From: Panicum virgatum
Lineage: Eukaryota; Streptophyta; Magnoliopsida; Poales; Poaceae
Assembly (NCBI RefSeq): GCF_016808335.1
Contig: NC_053141.1
Coordinates: 18,421,756-18,485,755 of the forward strand
Length of the DNA stretch: 64,000 bases
Direction of reading: 5' to 3'
In this document: positions 32,966 to 44,437 of the stretch, piece after piece
Layout: each line of letters opens with the position of its first letter
Numbering within the stretch: the stretch's first letter is position 1
Position numbers and translations under genes: made by a program
The notes under the pieces: model-generated
What the model was told of the DNA's origin: nothing
What the model saw: only the letters and a program-made list of their open reading frames with translations
Databases searched by the model: none

Positions 32966-35940
32966 CTACACATGGAATTGTGTTAGTTTGTCAAAATTTA
33001 TCACAAATGGTTTAGCATACAAGACCTCCATGATTAATTCCAGTACCACAGAAAAAACCTCCATGATGGATTTCTAGAGAGAACTCTGACGAATCAACAC
33101 CTACATTTTCCAAATGTACTTTAGATTCATGCCAAATTACCACCAGTCCTTATGTTTCACCATAAATTCCATCAACAAAGTAAACCCTAACTACTGAAAA
33201 GAACTATCTTTTACTCCAAAACACTGGATATTAGGTACTCAAATCAGCCATCAACAGAATCTAACCACACCATTAGAGATGCAAGGAGCTCACCGTAGTC
33301 TGGTGGCGGGTTGCCTTCTGCGCGGAACCTTGGGGCCATCCTTCACGGGCCCAAGCGTTCCAACCACCGACCCCGCCGATGCGGGTCTCCCCTCTCCTTC
33401 TCTTGTCTTCGCGCTTCCCGATCCGAGCTCGCTGACCCAGCCGTCAACCTCGTCGCACGTCCGTCGCCCCCTCCCCTGCCGGCGGCTTCTTCCTTGCTGC
33501 AAGGTAGCTGGTGCAGGTGGACAGGAGGAGAACGAAGGAGGTAGAGAGCTCAAATGGACAACATTACAGGGGGCTAACTGATAAAAAGGAGGTGGCAGTG
33601 GCAGCAAAATGGCGGCAAAACTCCCGCCCAGGCCACGGTGGACAGCTAGGGTGGCAGTTAGAGGCAGTCAAAGGAACATTTGGACTAGAATGATACATTA
33701 AACTAGATCTAGGACCTAAATAACACAGTTTGTGAGTACTTGGACCTAGTTGAGAGCTGCACACAAGTTTAGGGACCTACAGTGGAATTTACTCAAAAAA
33801 TTATTTTATACTATTAGACCCACACGCTCCTCTCACATGTTCTTGAACTACGTGAAATAGACTATCTATTTGCTCGTTGCTAGTGACTACTCTCTCCGAC
33901 TTTTTCCTTGCCACATCAGATCTAGCTAGCCATTGCGGACGCCCTTATTTCCTATGATTTATCCTCTCACTCTCCCTCTCGACTCCCTCGATTCCTCTAA
34001 TCCTGTCTCTTTCGTTCAGGAACGCCGGAGCGGCGGGCAAGGCCGGGGGCTGCGCAGCCGGCCGGAGCTAGCCACCTAGTCGGGCCCCTGGACGGCGAGC
34101 TCGGCGAGCGGCGGTGGCGCAAGGCCGCAGCAAGCAGCGCCGCGCAGCGGTAGGTCAGGTCTGCGGCGAGCCCCACCCGGGGCGAGTGGAGGTGGCTTGG
34201 GCCGCGGCAAGCAGTGCCGCGACGGCGGCGGGTCGGGCCAGCGGCAAGCCACACTCGCGGCGAGCAGCTGCGGGTCGAGCATGCGACGAGCTGCGGCTGG
34301 GGCGAGCGGCGGCAGGTCGGACTTACAGCGAGCAGCGGCGGTTGGCCTGAGGCGAGTTGCGCTCGGGTGAGCAGCGGTGAGTCAGGCCCGCGACAAGCAT
34401 CACGGAGGTGGCAAGCTCAGGAGTCAGGACGGCGACGCCTGCTCGGCGCTAAGCAAATAATTTGGTTTTCTTATCTTTGCTCAGTTGTGGGATTGTGGTA
34501 GTAGCAGTGTGTTTGTGGTATTGTGATATGTTGTATTTTCTTGATGATAAGTTTGTGAGAAAACAAAGAAGCTTGTATGATTTCTCAAAAAGAAAAAGAA
34601 GCTCGTATGATTCTCATGACGATGGAAAAGGCAACACTTAGCTTATATGACTTCTTTTTCTTCTTCTTCTTCGGTTGAAATGAAAAAAAATGAATGGAAA
34701 GGAAAAGAGAGAAAAAAAAAAGACCTTTGGTCCCGGTTGGAACTCCAACCGGGATCAAAGGGTGTGCCCACCACATCGGCGCTGGTAGCCTCTTTAGTCC
34801 CGGTTGGTGGTGTTACCAACTGGGACCAAACATCCTTATTAGTCCCGGTTGCCAGACTCGGGACTAAATGAGTCCTTTAGTCCCGGCTTGGTGGTCTCGG
34901 TTAAGAAATCGGGACAACAAGGATTTCTCAACCGGAACAAATTAAGCGTTCTGTAGTAGTGGCTCAATTACCATAGACTACGGTTGGGATAATTGATTCC
35001 ACACACCGGTCTCTCTTGTGCTTTCGTGCTTAACAAAATCATCAATTTTCACGTCTTTGACCACACATGCAGGTTGTTAAAGTCTAAAATCATTTAAGAA
35101 GTACTAGTAGGGTGCACGTGCGGCACGCTTGAATAATTATATTGTGATCAGAAATTGTGTGTAAATAAAGTAGCACACACAACATTCATTTGTGACTCAG
35201 AAAATTGAATAAAGTTGCACGCACAACATTCTTTTACGATCCTTGCTGTCCCTACAAATCTTATCTTGTTTCGAAATGTCTGATAATGTAGCATATCATC
35301 TCCTCTCTCGCTCCCTCTTCAGCTCCTTAGGACGCGAGTCCTCGGTGCAAACTGCAACGATCATTTTATGATAAAACACCATCTAGAAGAAGAAGAAAAC
35401 TACTTTCGTTGCATAAACTCGTCCACCATGAAATAAGAAACTACCAATATCACAAGAACTCCTATTAGGTATTGGTGGAGTGGCCAATGCTTTAGCTCGA
35501 GCCTTCCGAAGATGATAGTTTTCCCTTGCCTTTGCACGCTTCTTCTCCTTTTTGTTTTTCTGTCAATTCGTTTATTTTTTTACTTATGGTTTGTCTCATG
35601 TACGATCGGCACAACATCTGCAGAGTCTTGACCTATTAGCGATTTCAAAAAGACATTGACATTATGACATGTTGCCCCACATGCTAAATAAAATAAATTC
35701 AAACACATCGAAGTTGAAAAAGAAACCAAAAGTTGCATATATTAAACAAACCAAAAGTTGCATATATTAACCTGACGCTCTTATATTTCCTATGGTATAA
35801 CTATCATTTGTATGGAGCCAATCATCGTCATAAGCATAGGTAGGACCATCCTCGTTTACTAATCCTATACACATACATTAAACACATATCATTATGATGT
35901 ATATATATATAATTTGAACTTAGTTATATACCTATATACA

Positions 35941-36821
35941 TTAAATTACCACTAACACATAAACTTGAAATTGGCCGTGATGAAGTAATTCCAATCTTGG
36001 TACTTTTAAACTGGTTCCCGGGTAATGTACTTGCTTCGATGATTTTTGTGACCCCATTAAATGGAGTAGAGACCAAAGAACCATATTTTCAAATCTTCAT
36101 TTCAAGAAATATGATGTGATATGAAAGTAAACCCCTTTAAAAATATGACAGTAAACACCTTTCAAAATAACCTCATACCATCCGAGATTATTTCTTTTCC
36201 TTTAGTGGCCTTCCTACGCTGATAATTTTCTCTTGCCTTTGCACACTTCTTCTCCTTCTGCTCCTCTGTCAATCTGGCATATTTTTCTCTTTTCTTTTGT
36301 TGTATTCATTCTGTTGGGTCAATGTTTTCTTTGCCTTCAACACGTGCATAAGTTATTATTTATAAATGTATTAAATTACCACTAACACATAAACTTGAAA
36401 TTGGCCGTGATGAAGTAATTCCAATCTCAGTGCTTTTAAACTGGTTCCCGGGTAATGTACTTGCTTCGAAGATTTGTGTGACCCCATTAAATGGAGTAGA
36501 GACCAAAGAACCATATGTGCCTGCCAATCGATTCAAATCTTCATTTCAAGAAATATGATGTGATATGAAAGTAAACCCCTTTAAAAATATGACAGCAAAC
36601 ACCTTTGAAAATAACCTCGTACCATCTGGGATTATTTCTTTTCCTTTAGTGGCCTTCCTACGCTGATAATTTTCTCTTGCCTTTGCACGCTTCTTCTCCT
36701 TCTCCTCCTTCTCCTCCTCTGTCAATCTGGCATATTTTTTCTCTTTTCTTTTGCTGTATTCATTCTGTTGGGTCAATGTTTTCTTTGCCTTCAACACATA
36801 CATAAGTTATTATTTATAAAT
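35941..36821 (-). repeat. Tandem ~430-bp duplication inside the Helitron
   Basis: Copy 1 is 35941-36370 and copy 2 is 36371 to about 36821. Both begin ttaaattaccactaacac and end tattatttataaatgt. Copy 2 has about 17 extra bases (tgcctgccaatcgattc). Each copy includes the exon-like Lys/Glu-rich piece. A third, more diverged copy of that piece lies near 35495-35575. Confidence 0.9.
36546..36803 (-). pseudogene. Lys/Glu-rich exon fragment of a Helitron-type protein
   Basis: The frame begins at an ATG (36803) and reads NEYSKRKEKKYARLTEEEKE and EKKRAKARENYQRRKATKGK. Similar basic segments (compare KEHKRKQERDRYAKLSD in the Helitron at 21548-23139) appear near the start of Helitron-associated grass proteins. 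Downstream there is no helicase. Probably a relic exon. Confidence 0.45.
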
Positions 36822-37379
36822 GTTAGATATATATTAGGTGAGTCTACAACATGGAAGGAAGGAATATAATAAAAAAATATATTGCTCACCACAATCATCA
36901 AAGTGTGCCCTTGGTCTCTTACATCCAAGTGTTGTGTTCGTCGTATCATCAGTTGGAACAATCCATGAGGATACAAAAACCAAACCTCGAACTGATTACC
37001 TACGAACCCAGTATCTCTCTAGGTTACAAACTATTTAATAGTGATTATTGATTTAAAAATTAATGACTAAATGTTGGCTACAAATTATTTGACTTCTTTA
37101 TTTATACATCTACTTTGACTAAATTATTTGGCTAAATATATGATCATGCATGCATCTAGTTTATTTATACATATAACCACGAGATGCATATGGGCACCAA
37201 ATTCTGGGGTTGACCGAGGCACAATGCAGTTCATCTACTTCACAATGCAGATCAAAGAATGCATTACCTCTCAACGGCGGCGATGATGATCCGGCCGCCG
37301 GCCAAGTGCTTCACGTAGAACCGGGCTGACGCACGATGTCCTGTTTTGCCATCACATAAGCGTCCATGGCCGTGCGCAA

Positions 37380-37475
37380 TTGCTCGGCGATCCCGGCACC
37401 GCGGGTGGCGGCAAGCGAGGCTGCCTGCTAGCGTCGCCGATCTCGGCACCGCGGGTGGCGGCAAGCGAGTCTGCC
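37380..37475. repeat. GC-rich ~47-bp tandem repeat in Helitron
   Basis: 'cggcaccgcgggtggcggca' plus agcgag occurs at about 37396 and again at about 37443. This is a short duplication within presumed captured GC-rich sequence whose source was not recognised. Confidence 0.6.
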
Positions 37476-38049
37476 GGCGTTGTCAGTGCTTGCTGGCCTG
37501 TTGTGATCCCGGCGCACTCGGGCGTGAGAACCAGTTCAGCCTGGGAACCTGGGATGGTTTACCTTGCTAGCACTTTTGGTAAACGCAAGAGGGGCATGCT
37601 GATCGAGGAAGGTAAGACGTCACTTTTGGAAAGTGAGGATGAGGATGATCACGGTAAATTAGGCCGCTGGAATTGGAACTTGGACGCGTCAAAAAATCTG
37701 ATGTGGGTACGTGGGCGGGTAGGTAAAATTGATGGTGAAAAAAGTAGAAGCAAAGAGGCAGAAGTATTTAGAAAGTTCTATTTTCTTCAACACCTCAAAG
37801 CTTTCTCCTCATCCCGACTGCGCAGTGGGTCCATTGTGAGGGATAAGGGAAAATTATATGAGTGAGAGATGTTTTTAATTGTTTTGGTTCTTTATAGTGT
37901 AGATAGAAGATAGATACTCCTAGTGGACTAGTGGTAATAATATAGGACACTTATTTTGTCAGATTTACTATTCCGATCCTTTTCTTTTCCAAGCGGCGTG
38001 ATAATCTCTCTCTCTGTCCACCAAAGCATGCATGCATACATGCCAGAGA

Positions 38050-38640
38050 ATGGCTAATTCCTGACTGCCAAAAACCAAGATGTGATGCTAAAAACGTCAG
38101 GAATGTAAATACAATCAGCTGACAGGACATGCTAGTCAGGAAAGGGCAACCTCTCCCGACAGCTGACCGTCACGAAATATCTCCTGACGCAACTCCTGAC
38201 GGTTGAAGGTTGACTAGTCGAGCCTTGATCTTGTCACTAAAACCGTCAGGAATAACTAAGTCCGTGTTTTACCAAAAAAACATCACATCGAATGTTTGGA
38301 CGCATCACATGGATGGAGTACATGCATGGAGAACGAATTTAATAAGCCTACTTAATCCATGATTTGCAACAGTGATGCTACAATAACCATCCACTAATTA
38401 TAAACTAATCATAATTAGGCTCGTTAGATTCATCTCGCGATTTACAATCCATCTGTGCAAAATATTTTATAAATAGACTTCATTTAGTACTCCTAAATAG
38501 AAAGATTCTCTTTCAAAATTTTTATAGGTAAAGATCTAAACAAACCCTAACAGGAGAGTAATACTGACAGGAATTGTGTAGTATTCTCCTGACATATCAG
38601 CCTACAGGGAAAATGTTCAGACCGTTAGGAACTTACTGTA
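38050..38640. mobile_element. CACTA-like element with CTGACGG repeats, split by a MITE
   Basis: Motifs 'cctgacg', 'ccgtcagg' and 'ctgacagg' are scattered in both orientations on either side of a MITE (38260-38547). This is the subterminal pattern of a CACTA-type element. Clear termini were not found. Confidence 0.4.
38260..38547. mobile_element. MITE of the 'gtttrg..' common grass family
   Basis: It has internal landmarks shared with the element at 11712 ('atcacatcgaatgtttggac', 'taattaggctcgttagattc', 'gatctaaacaaac'). The likely duplication is ctaa on both sides. Boundaries are accurate to a few bases. Confidence 0.6.
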
Positions 38641-39260
38641 GTCTGTAAACCATAATTACATTCAATAAATTAATCCCAGCCATATAATTTTGCAACTCTA
38701 TTTAATTTCTTGTTCAGAACAGACAAGAAGTAACAAGACATTTAATCACCATGATGTAGCCATCAGGGCAACTTTAACGTATATCCCTTAGTCAGGGACA
38801 AAGCTAGACAGCTCAGCGGGTGCTCTGAAAGTAAAAAACCTCCAACGTTTGATTTGCTGAAGAATTCCGTAGTAGGGATAAAATATTCTTCCTATGTTAG
38901 CCATGCGCACTACCCCTCTCTCTGTTTGCATGTTGCAGTGATTCCGGTGCTTCGTTAGGTCCATCCGAAGTAAAACGCGTATCGCACCTCCTTAAACATT
39001 TTCTCTCTCTTCTTAGAACCTCCTTAGATCGCAGCTGCAGCTGCCCTCACAAGAGATCCATAAATAGCATGTTAATTCATGACAATTCACGTGTTCGTCC
39101 AGGCGGCGCTGCATATACTATTTTTGAGTTCAGAGCATCATGTCATATCATACTACACAAAAGGAGAGGCATTTTCACTTCAACATCATACTAAAATACT
39201 AACGTATGCTGTGATCAGAACCATATGCACCATTTGCAGCAAGACTTAGATGACTCAGTA
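38641..39260. other. Intergenic, nothing identified
   Basis: No gene, RNA or bounded repeat was recognised. Confidence 0.5.
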
Positions 39261-39265
39261 CTCTA

Positions 39266-39842
39266 TGTTGGGACCAGGTGTGTGATCACCGAACAGAGAA
39301 AGGAAAGCGAAAGTAAAAAAAGTAAGCCACTGGAGGAATCAAATGCACAATTGCAATTGCACTATAAATTTCTCAATGTCCAACCCCATACAATGTTCAG
39401 GTAGGGGGCTATTTATACCCTCAATCTTATTACAACATTCCAAAAATGCCCCTCCGGGTTTCCCGGAGATCAATTGATTACAACAGGGGTATTTGGTAAT
39501 TTCTTTAGTAGAACAGTTCAATTTGTTCACTTCTACCCGAATCACATGTTTCGCGATCCCATGTGACCTTTGGAGTCGACCTTCGAATTGCCTCCCGGAG
39601 CTTCTCACCGGAGGTCTTGATCCTGAACCTTCGGTCAGAGGCTCGAAGGTTTCCGCCATCTTTGGGAGCGCGGGCAAGAATGACTTTCTCAACCTTCGGG
39701 AGATTCAAATTCCGAAGGTTCTTCATTTCTTTCTGTCCTGTTTAGCAAAGATGATGGGACTGTTTAATTTGTTAGTGATAATCCACTACCTTTGGTCATA
39801 CCTTCGGTCTTACAGACCTTCGCGAGGGGGCAATCCCCAACA
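39266..39842 (-). repeat. Solo LTR, TSD CTCTA
   Basis: Begins tgttgggaccagg and ends caatccccaaca, with inverted TGTTGGG/CCCAACA tips. A perfect 5-base duplication ctcta lies at 39261-39265 and 39843-39847. A TATA box on the minus strand (gggtataaatagccc, near 39415) gives the orientation. No internal region is present, so it arose by LTR-LTR recombination. Confidence 0.9.
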
Positions 39843-39850
39843 CTCTACAA

Positions 39851-40077
39851 GCCTTGTTTAGTTCGCGATTTTTTTTGGATTTTGATACTGTAGTATTTTC
39901 GTTGTTGTTTGGCAAATATCCATTCATGAACTAATTATGCTTAAAAGATTCGTCTATTTATTTACAATTAAACTATGTAATTAGTTATTTTTTCCAACTG
40001 CATTTAATGCTCTATGCATATGTCCAAAAATTCGATGCGATGGGTACTTTAGAAATTTTTTTGGAAACTAAACATGG
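39851..40077. mobile_element. MITE, GCCTTGTTTAGTT ends
   Basis: Left gccttgtttagttcgcg and right aaactaaacatggc are inverted repeats. Internal 'catgaactaattatgc' and 'agattcg' match the family of the 11712 element. It starts only a few bases after the solo LTR. Confidence 0.7.
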
Positions 40078-40762
40078 CAAAATGGTTATTTGGTTAAAAC
40101 TTATTGGAAAAAAAATGCTTCTCTGATTCTCTTGGCTAGTGGAAGCACACATCCTCCGCGACCACAGCAGCAGCAACCCCCGGTGCCCGTCCAAACAAAC
40201 CATGTGCTGATACAGTAGCAGGGAAGTGCTGGGGAGGGAGTGGGCTTTCGCTTGTTCTAGACGCTTGGCGTTGTGGCACATGCGTGTGATGTGCGCCTGG
40301 CTGGATCCTTTTGTCCACTTGGTGTTGACCAGCTCACCAACTCACCCATGAGGCCACCAACAACCATTCTGTGCTACAACCTCATGCCACGGCGTGTTGT
40401 CGGCGAGCGCACATGAACCCGTGAAGGCTCGACCTGGCTCCAAATAAAACTGCGCCCGCCATTATTCAGATCCAAAAGATCGATGCTCCCATTATTATTC
40501 CATGTAGTGCCAGAGACAAGATTCATAAAAACATTCAAATCTATTCGGTTTCTAACTTTCTATGGTGAAAATTGAATTTATATTACTCGCTGACCAAAAA
40601 ATGATTCTCAGAAGTTACATAGCTATTGCTGTACCAAAAGAACAAAAACATAATTATCCAAGGGAGAAAAAAAGAATTTGATCTACAAGAACAATGGTGA
40701 TGCCTGCCGGATGGACGGACGGACCAGACGCAGGGTGAGTGATGAGTGGTGACGGAGACGGA

Positions 40763-41751
40763 TCATTCGCGGCTGCACTCGCCGGGGAACCCCTCCGGGA
40801 AGCGCCACCCGTCCTCGCAGTAATTGTACTGCAGGCAGTTACGCCGGGCCCAGGCGACGGTGAGCCGGTCGGTGTCGTCAAGCTCCCTGTCCATCCACTC
40901 GTTCCGCCCGGCGGGGCACGACGTGCGGCCGCCGCCGCCGTGGGCGACGCAGGCGTTGGCGATGTAGCCCCGGTAGGAGACGACGAAGGGCGCGGCGGCC
41001 CAGTCGATGGGGACCTTGCCCTTCTCCGTCGCCCAGTAGCTCCCGTCCCAGAGCGTGGCGTGCACCGCCATGGGCCTGGCGTCCGGGTAGGGGAGGTCGG
41101 CGTAGCGGCGGAAGGCGCGCACGGTGACGTCGTCGACGCGGAAGATGATGTTCTTGGCGTTCCAGATGATGGTGTACTTGTGGAAGTCGGCGGAGGGGTC
41201 GAACCAGAGGTAGAACTGGTGCTCCTTCTTGCCGTCGCCGCTGGCCCACACGTTGGTGTTGAGCACCGTCGGCGCGCCGCTCGAGTTGCCCATGAACTCC
41301 AGGTCGATCTCGTCGTGGTCGTCGCCCTCGCCGGACGTCAGCTGCAAGCAATTGCCAGAGAAGGTAGACATTGTTTAATTATCACCGCTGTCCTCTGGAG
41401 ATGGAATCGACCGAAAGGACGACGAATTGAAGGTGATGGCTTACGTACGTAGAAGGAGGTGACGGTGCCAGCGGAGTTGCCGGGGACCAGCTTCATCTCG
41501 ACGCTGAACTCGCCGAAGAGGTACTTCTCCGTGGAGTTGAATCCGGCGCCGGAGTTCTCGTCGAGGACCAGCGACGCCACCTGCTTGCCCGAGGCGTCGA
41601 AGTCGGAGCGGACCTCGCCGTCCGTGCGGAACTCGTCGAGCCAGGCCGACTGCGCCGAGGCGGGATGGAAGCAGAACGCGAGCGCAACGACGGCGGCGGC
41701 GAGGGCCAGCGACGGCGGCGGCGCGAGCGGAGCTAGAGACCGGCGCGCCAT
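40763..41751 (-). CDS. XTH: Xyloglucan endotransglucosylase/hydrolase (GH16), two exons
   Basis: Exon 1 is 41449-41751 (101 codons, TTCTAC|GTACGT). Exon 2 is 40763-41341 (TTGCAG|CTG, 192 codons plus stop). The 293-residue product is a normal XTH length. A hydrophobic signal peptide spans about residues 1-33. The catalytic motif HDEIDLEFMG is at 110-119 with both Glu and the Asp in place, followed at once by an N-glycosylation sequon (NSS). Leu replaces the Phe of the commoner HDEIDFEFLG. Other family blocks are TNVWASG, FDPSADFHKYTIIWN, ATLWDGSYWAT and the C-terminal NYCEDGWRFPEGFPGEC with its paired cysteines. XTHs cut and rejoin xyloglucan in the wall, loosening or reinforcing it. The motif change alone does not tell transglucosylase from hydrolase. 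The 107-base intron is standard. Start is the first ATG before the signal peptide. Confidence 0.95.
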
Positions 41752-42155
41752 GGCTGCTGTCGCCTGTCGGTGGCTGCTGGCACGCCTGTCCTTGCTCGGC
41801 TTCTGGAAGGGAGCTTGGTCAGTGGGGTTGGGGATGGTTGGGTGCTTCGAAGTAGCCAGCCGGAGGGGGCGCGGCTTTGTAGTGAGTGAGTGTGACGGGT
41901 CACGGGCTGTGGTGGTGCTAGCGCAGGGCGCGCCGCACAAGTTGCATGCGTTTTGATGAGCGCGGCGCATTTCACTTCTATTGTCGGCACGTCAACCGGT
42001 TCCACTGCAGCAAACTCGATCATTGACGCGGTTACTTGTTCCGTGGCGCGTGGAGCGACCAGTATGGGTCTGATTGGTTTGCTTCTCAGCACAGCTGGTT
42101 CGTATTTGTGAGCCAGGCTCTCGCTGGCTAGGCTCTGCAGATGCAAGGTAGTTTG
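41752..42155. promoter_or_regulatory. XTH upstream region
   Basis: About 400 bases of flank between the XTH start codon and the retrotransposon insertion at 42161. A clear TATA box was not seen. The LTR element now forms the distal promoter. Confidence 0.4.
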
Positions 42156-42160
42156 ATTGG

Positions 42161-43044
42161 TGATGACGACTTTTCTGATCAACACAAGAACACGCTAGAT
42201 CGCGCGGTACGAGGAGAGGCTCCTTACAGCGCCTCTTGTGTGGAGCGGTCAGACCGGTCAGAGGGACCGGTCAAACCGGTCGCTGTGCAGAACAGCGACG
42301 ATCCGACGAACGCTCATCCGGGAGGGACCTCGTCAGGGCAAGTGCGCGTAGGGTTGCCCTAGGCTTGGCAGGCCAGCTAGGACGTTTTCAAATGCTATGG
42401 AGACGAAGGAAGAACAACATGCTGAGATTAGAAAAGCTAAGGTAGAGATAAAAGGTAAAGACAATGAAAAATAAATATATTTGATAGATTCGATTGGGTT
42501 GGATCACTCAATCGGCTGTGATCCTTTAAATTTATAGGGTGGAGAGGTCTGTACCCGTGGGAGGTCGAAAATACATCAAAAATCGGCCTATAATCAACTT
42601 ACAACTCTAATTCGGACTAAACTGCTAAAAACCGATCAGACCGGTCACCAAATCCGGTCATGCTACAGCGCACAGCAGCTAAAACCGGTCAGACCGGTGA
42701 CCAAATCCGGTCAGACTGGATTTACCCAGACAGGGAAACTTCCAAGTGTTATATCTCCTATGTCTGGACTCCAAATTAGGCGATCCATATATCCGTTTTG
42801 ATCGTCTCGACAAGGGCATGATCTTGGTGCACTCAAACCCATAATTTGACCTCATCTTAATGCTGTTTTGAATCATTCTTTATATCATTGATGAAATCAT
42901 GTCCAAAATATCCCAAAACAATCTTCATGTCCTGCACAATAGTTATACATGCCAAACTTGCAAAATAATAGGAGTTAATATTGAATTGGTTATTTTGGCC
43001 TTTATCATGCTTCCTTTAGGTCATGCCAATTTTGAGTGTCAACG
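42161..43044 (-). repeat. 3' LTR of the 42-48 kb element
   Basis: It is similar along its length to 47583-48402, with shared landmarks 'gctagatcgcgcggt' and 'aaatccggtcagac'. It carries repeated ccggtcagaccggt palindromes. The tips here are slightly degraded (tgatgacg...gtcaacg). Confidence 0.88.
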
Positions 43045-43881
43045 TATGCCTCCCTGTTTCTTGGTAAAGCTTGCGTACCAAGAAACATTCTCAACGATCA
43101 AAATTGCTTAAGGACGATAACAAATAATACACCGGCCATATATTTGTTTTCTATACTTGTTATGCATGCTAATATAGCCAAAATAAGGAAACAGGCAAAT
43201 ACAACAATTTATGGTTTAAAATCAGCAAACTATTTCGGCTTTCAAATTCCTTAGCATGTGTAATAACAGAAATCCTGATACGACCAATGCAGCCGATTAT
43301 TCAAATCATGGCCCCTTGGTAAGGCATAAGTATGAGATTGATAATCATAACATGGCAACTAAGGATTATACCAAAGCCATGAATTATAATTGTGTATACC
43401 TAAATATGCATTCCATGTCACATGCATCGATGGAATAAATGATGAAGACCTATACGATGACCGTTGATGCTTTCTTGATCTTGGTGGTGAAGAATTCCTT
43501 TTTCGTTTGCCTTCCAATTGATTGCTTTGTTTTTTGTTCAGATGTCTTCTTGTATTTATCCAGAAGCTCGTCAAAGGTCGGCTTGGTTCTATTTTTTGCA
43601 TCACCTCAATTCCTAGGTTCGGATCGGTCGGACGAACCGGCTAGACCAATCCTGTCAGAACCGATATGATTGCTCTTATCTTGCCCCCCAGCCGAACTTA
43701 AACATTATTCGACTATATTGTTTGAATCATGATCATCATTGGGGACAATTTTACCAACTGAGCTATCCGATTGCTCTTTAACAACCGGCTTTTCTTTATC
43801 TAGTGTCAAATCTGAATTTTTATTTAATCTACCATCCCTTTTGACACAGTAGACTTGTTTGATCACCTTATGTCTCCTTTT

Positions 43882-44432
43882 CTACACAGGACAATTTTTA
43901 ACATCAAAACGGCCATTATTTGTAGGTGATGGCTTACTAATTGCCGGCTCCCTATAGGTAATATAATTTGTGCACAAATACGTAGGGAGAGACGGCATAT
44001 GTGAATTATGAAACCATGGTGCACAAGAATAAGGCAAACTGAAATCAGCACCCCATGGCATATTCATAGGGAATCCATATGACGGAAACGGCATTGACAT
44101 AGGAGCATAATTCCATTACCGATTCTGATTATAGAATTTCTATTTTGGAACAGATTTTGGTTGCTTGGAATTTTTAGCCTGACTAGCATATTTGATATCC
44201 TTTTGTTTTGAGGATTTAGCCGGAAGCTTCTTATTTGGCTTCGGCATTTTTTTCATACTTATGACGGCTTTTGGATTCAACAGTTTTCCAAACACCAATC
44301 TCAGGTTTCTTGGGTTTAATCATCTTTGGCTTTGATTTATTCTGCGAAACTTTGGGAGTGGCGGTTAGACCGGTTGGAGAACCGATCAGATCGGTTGCGG
44401 TACAACTAGCGCCTTTGCCTTTGTTTTGTTGC
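43882..44432 (-). pseudogene. Distal half of a split gag-like ORF
   Basis: Continues, on the other side of the solo LTR, the frame that begins at 47543. It is Lys/Pro-rich (KPKMIKPKKPEIGV) and then reads NMPWGADFSLPYSCAPWFH and NYITYREPAISKP, seen in retrotransposon proteins of grasses. At least two stop codons break it near 44115-44135. No zinc knuckle or protease motif was seen. Confidence 0.55.
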
Positions 44433-44437
44433 CCCCC

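Larger units (their letters stand above)
31566..33794. mobile_element. MULE with ~310-bp TIRs carrying a GRF zinc-finger gene
   Basis: Inverted arms run from 31566 to about 31880 and from about 33480 to 33794 ('gagtaaattccac' at the tips; 'gtgcagctctcaac', 'gctaccttgc' further in). Nine-base duplications, aaaaaacta at 31557-31565 and aaaaaatta at 33795-33803, differ at one base. The cargo is a two-exon GRF-type zinc-finger gene on the plus strand and, converging on it, the last exon of what looks like a MULE transposase gene on the minus strand. The left arm ends almost exactly at the zinc-finger start codon, so the arm supplies its promoter and leader. The element lies wholly inside the CACTA element. 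Confidence 0.9.
31046..34961. mobile_element. CACTA element (3.9 kb) hosting a MULE
   Basis: The ends are CACTACTACAGAGC and, inverted, TTCTGTAGTAGTG. A 3-base duplication gct lies on both sides (31043-31045 and 34962-34964). Subterminal blocks at 31060-31420 and 34725-34930 carry many copies of 'tagtcccggttgg' and complements, the transposase-binding pattern of CACTA elements. There is no transposase. The interior holds a complete MULE and, at about 34010-34440, a GC-rich tract of imperfect 'gcgagcagcggcgg' repeats that may be captured exon DNA of unknown source. Confidence 0.9.
35104..37903 (-). mobile_element. Helitron (2.8 kb) with multiplied internal exon
   Basis: On the minus strand it starts TCTACACTATAAAG after an A (37904) and ends 'gcgtgccgcacgtgcaccc' then taCTAG followed by T (35103). 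These are Helitron termini with an A|T target. The interior carries two tandem copies of a roughly 430-450-base segment plus a third diverged piece (see repeats) and a GC-rich patch at 37265-37560. No Rep/helicase domain was found, so it is non-autonomous. Confidence 0.78.

Noticed and set aside
34585..34620. Fourth micro-retroposon (near-repeat agaagcttgtatgatttctc / agaagctcgtatgattctca around a short A-rich insert)
   Set aside because: The two copies differ at two or more sites and the insert is only A/G, so simple slippage explains it as well.
40739..41452. 237-codon plus-strand frame opposite XTH exon 2
   Set aside because: Val/Gly/Glu-rich shadow with no domain; XTH on the other strand is complete with correct splice sites.
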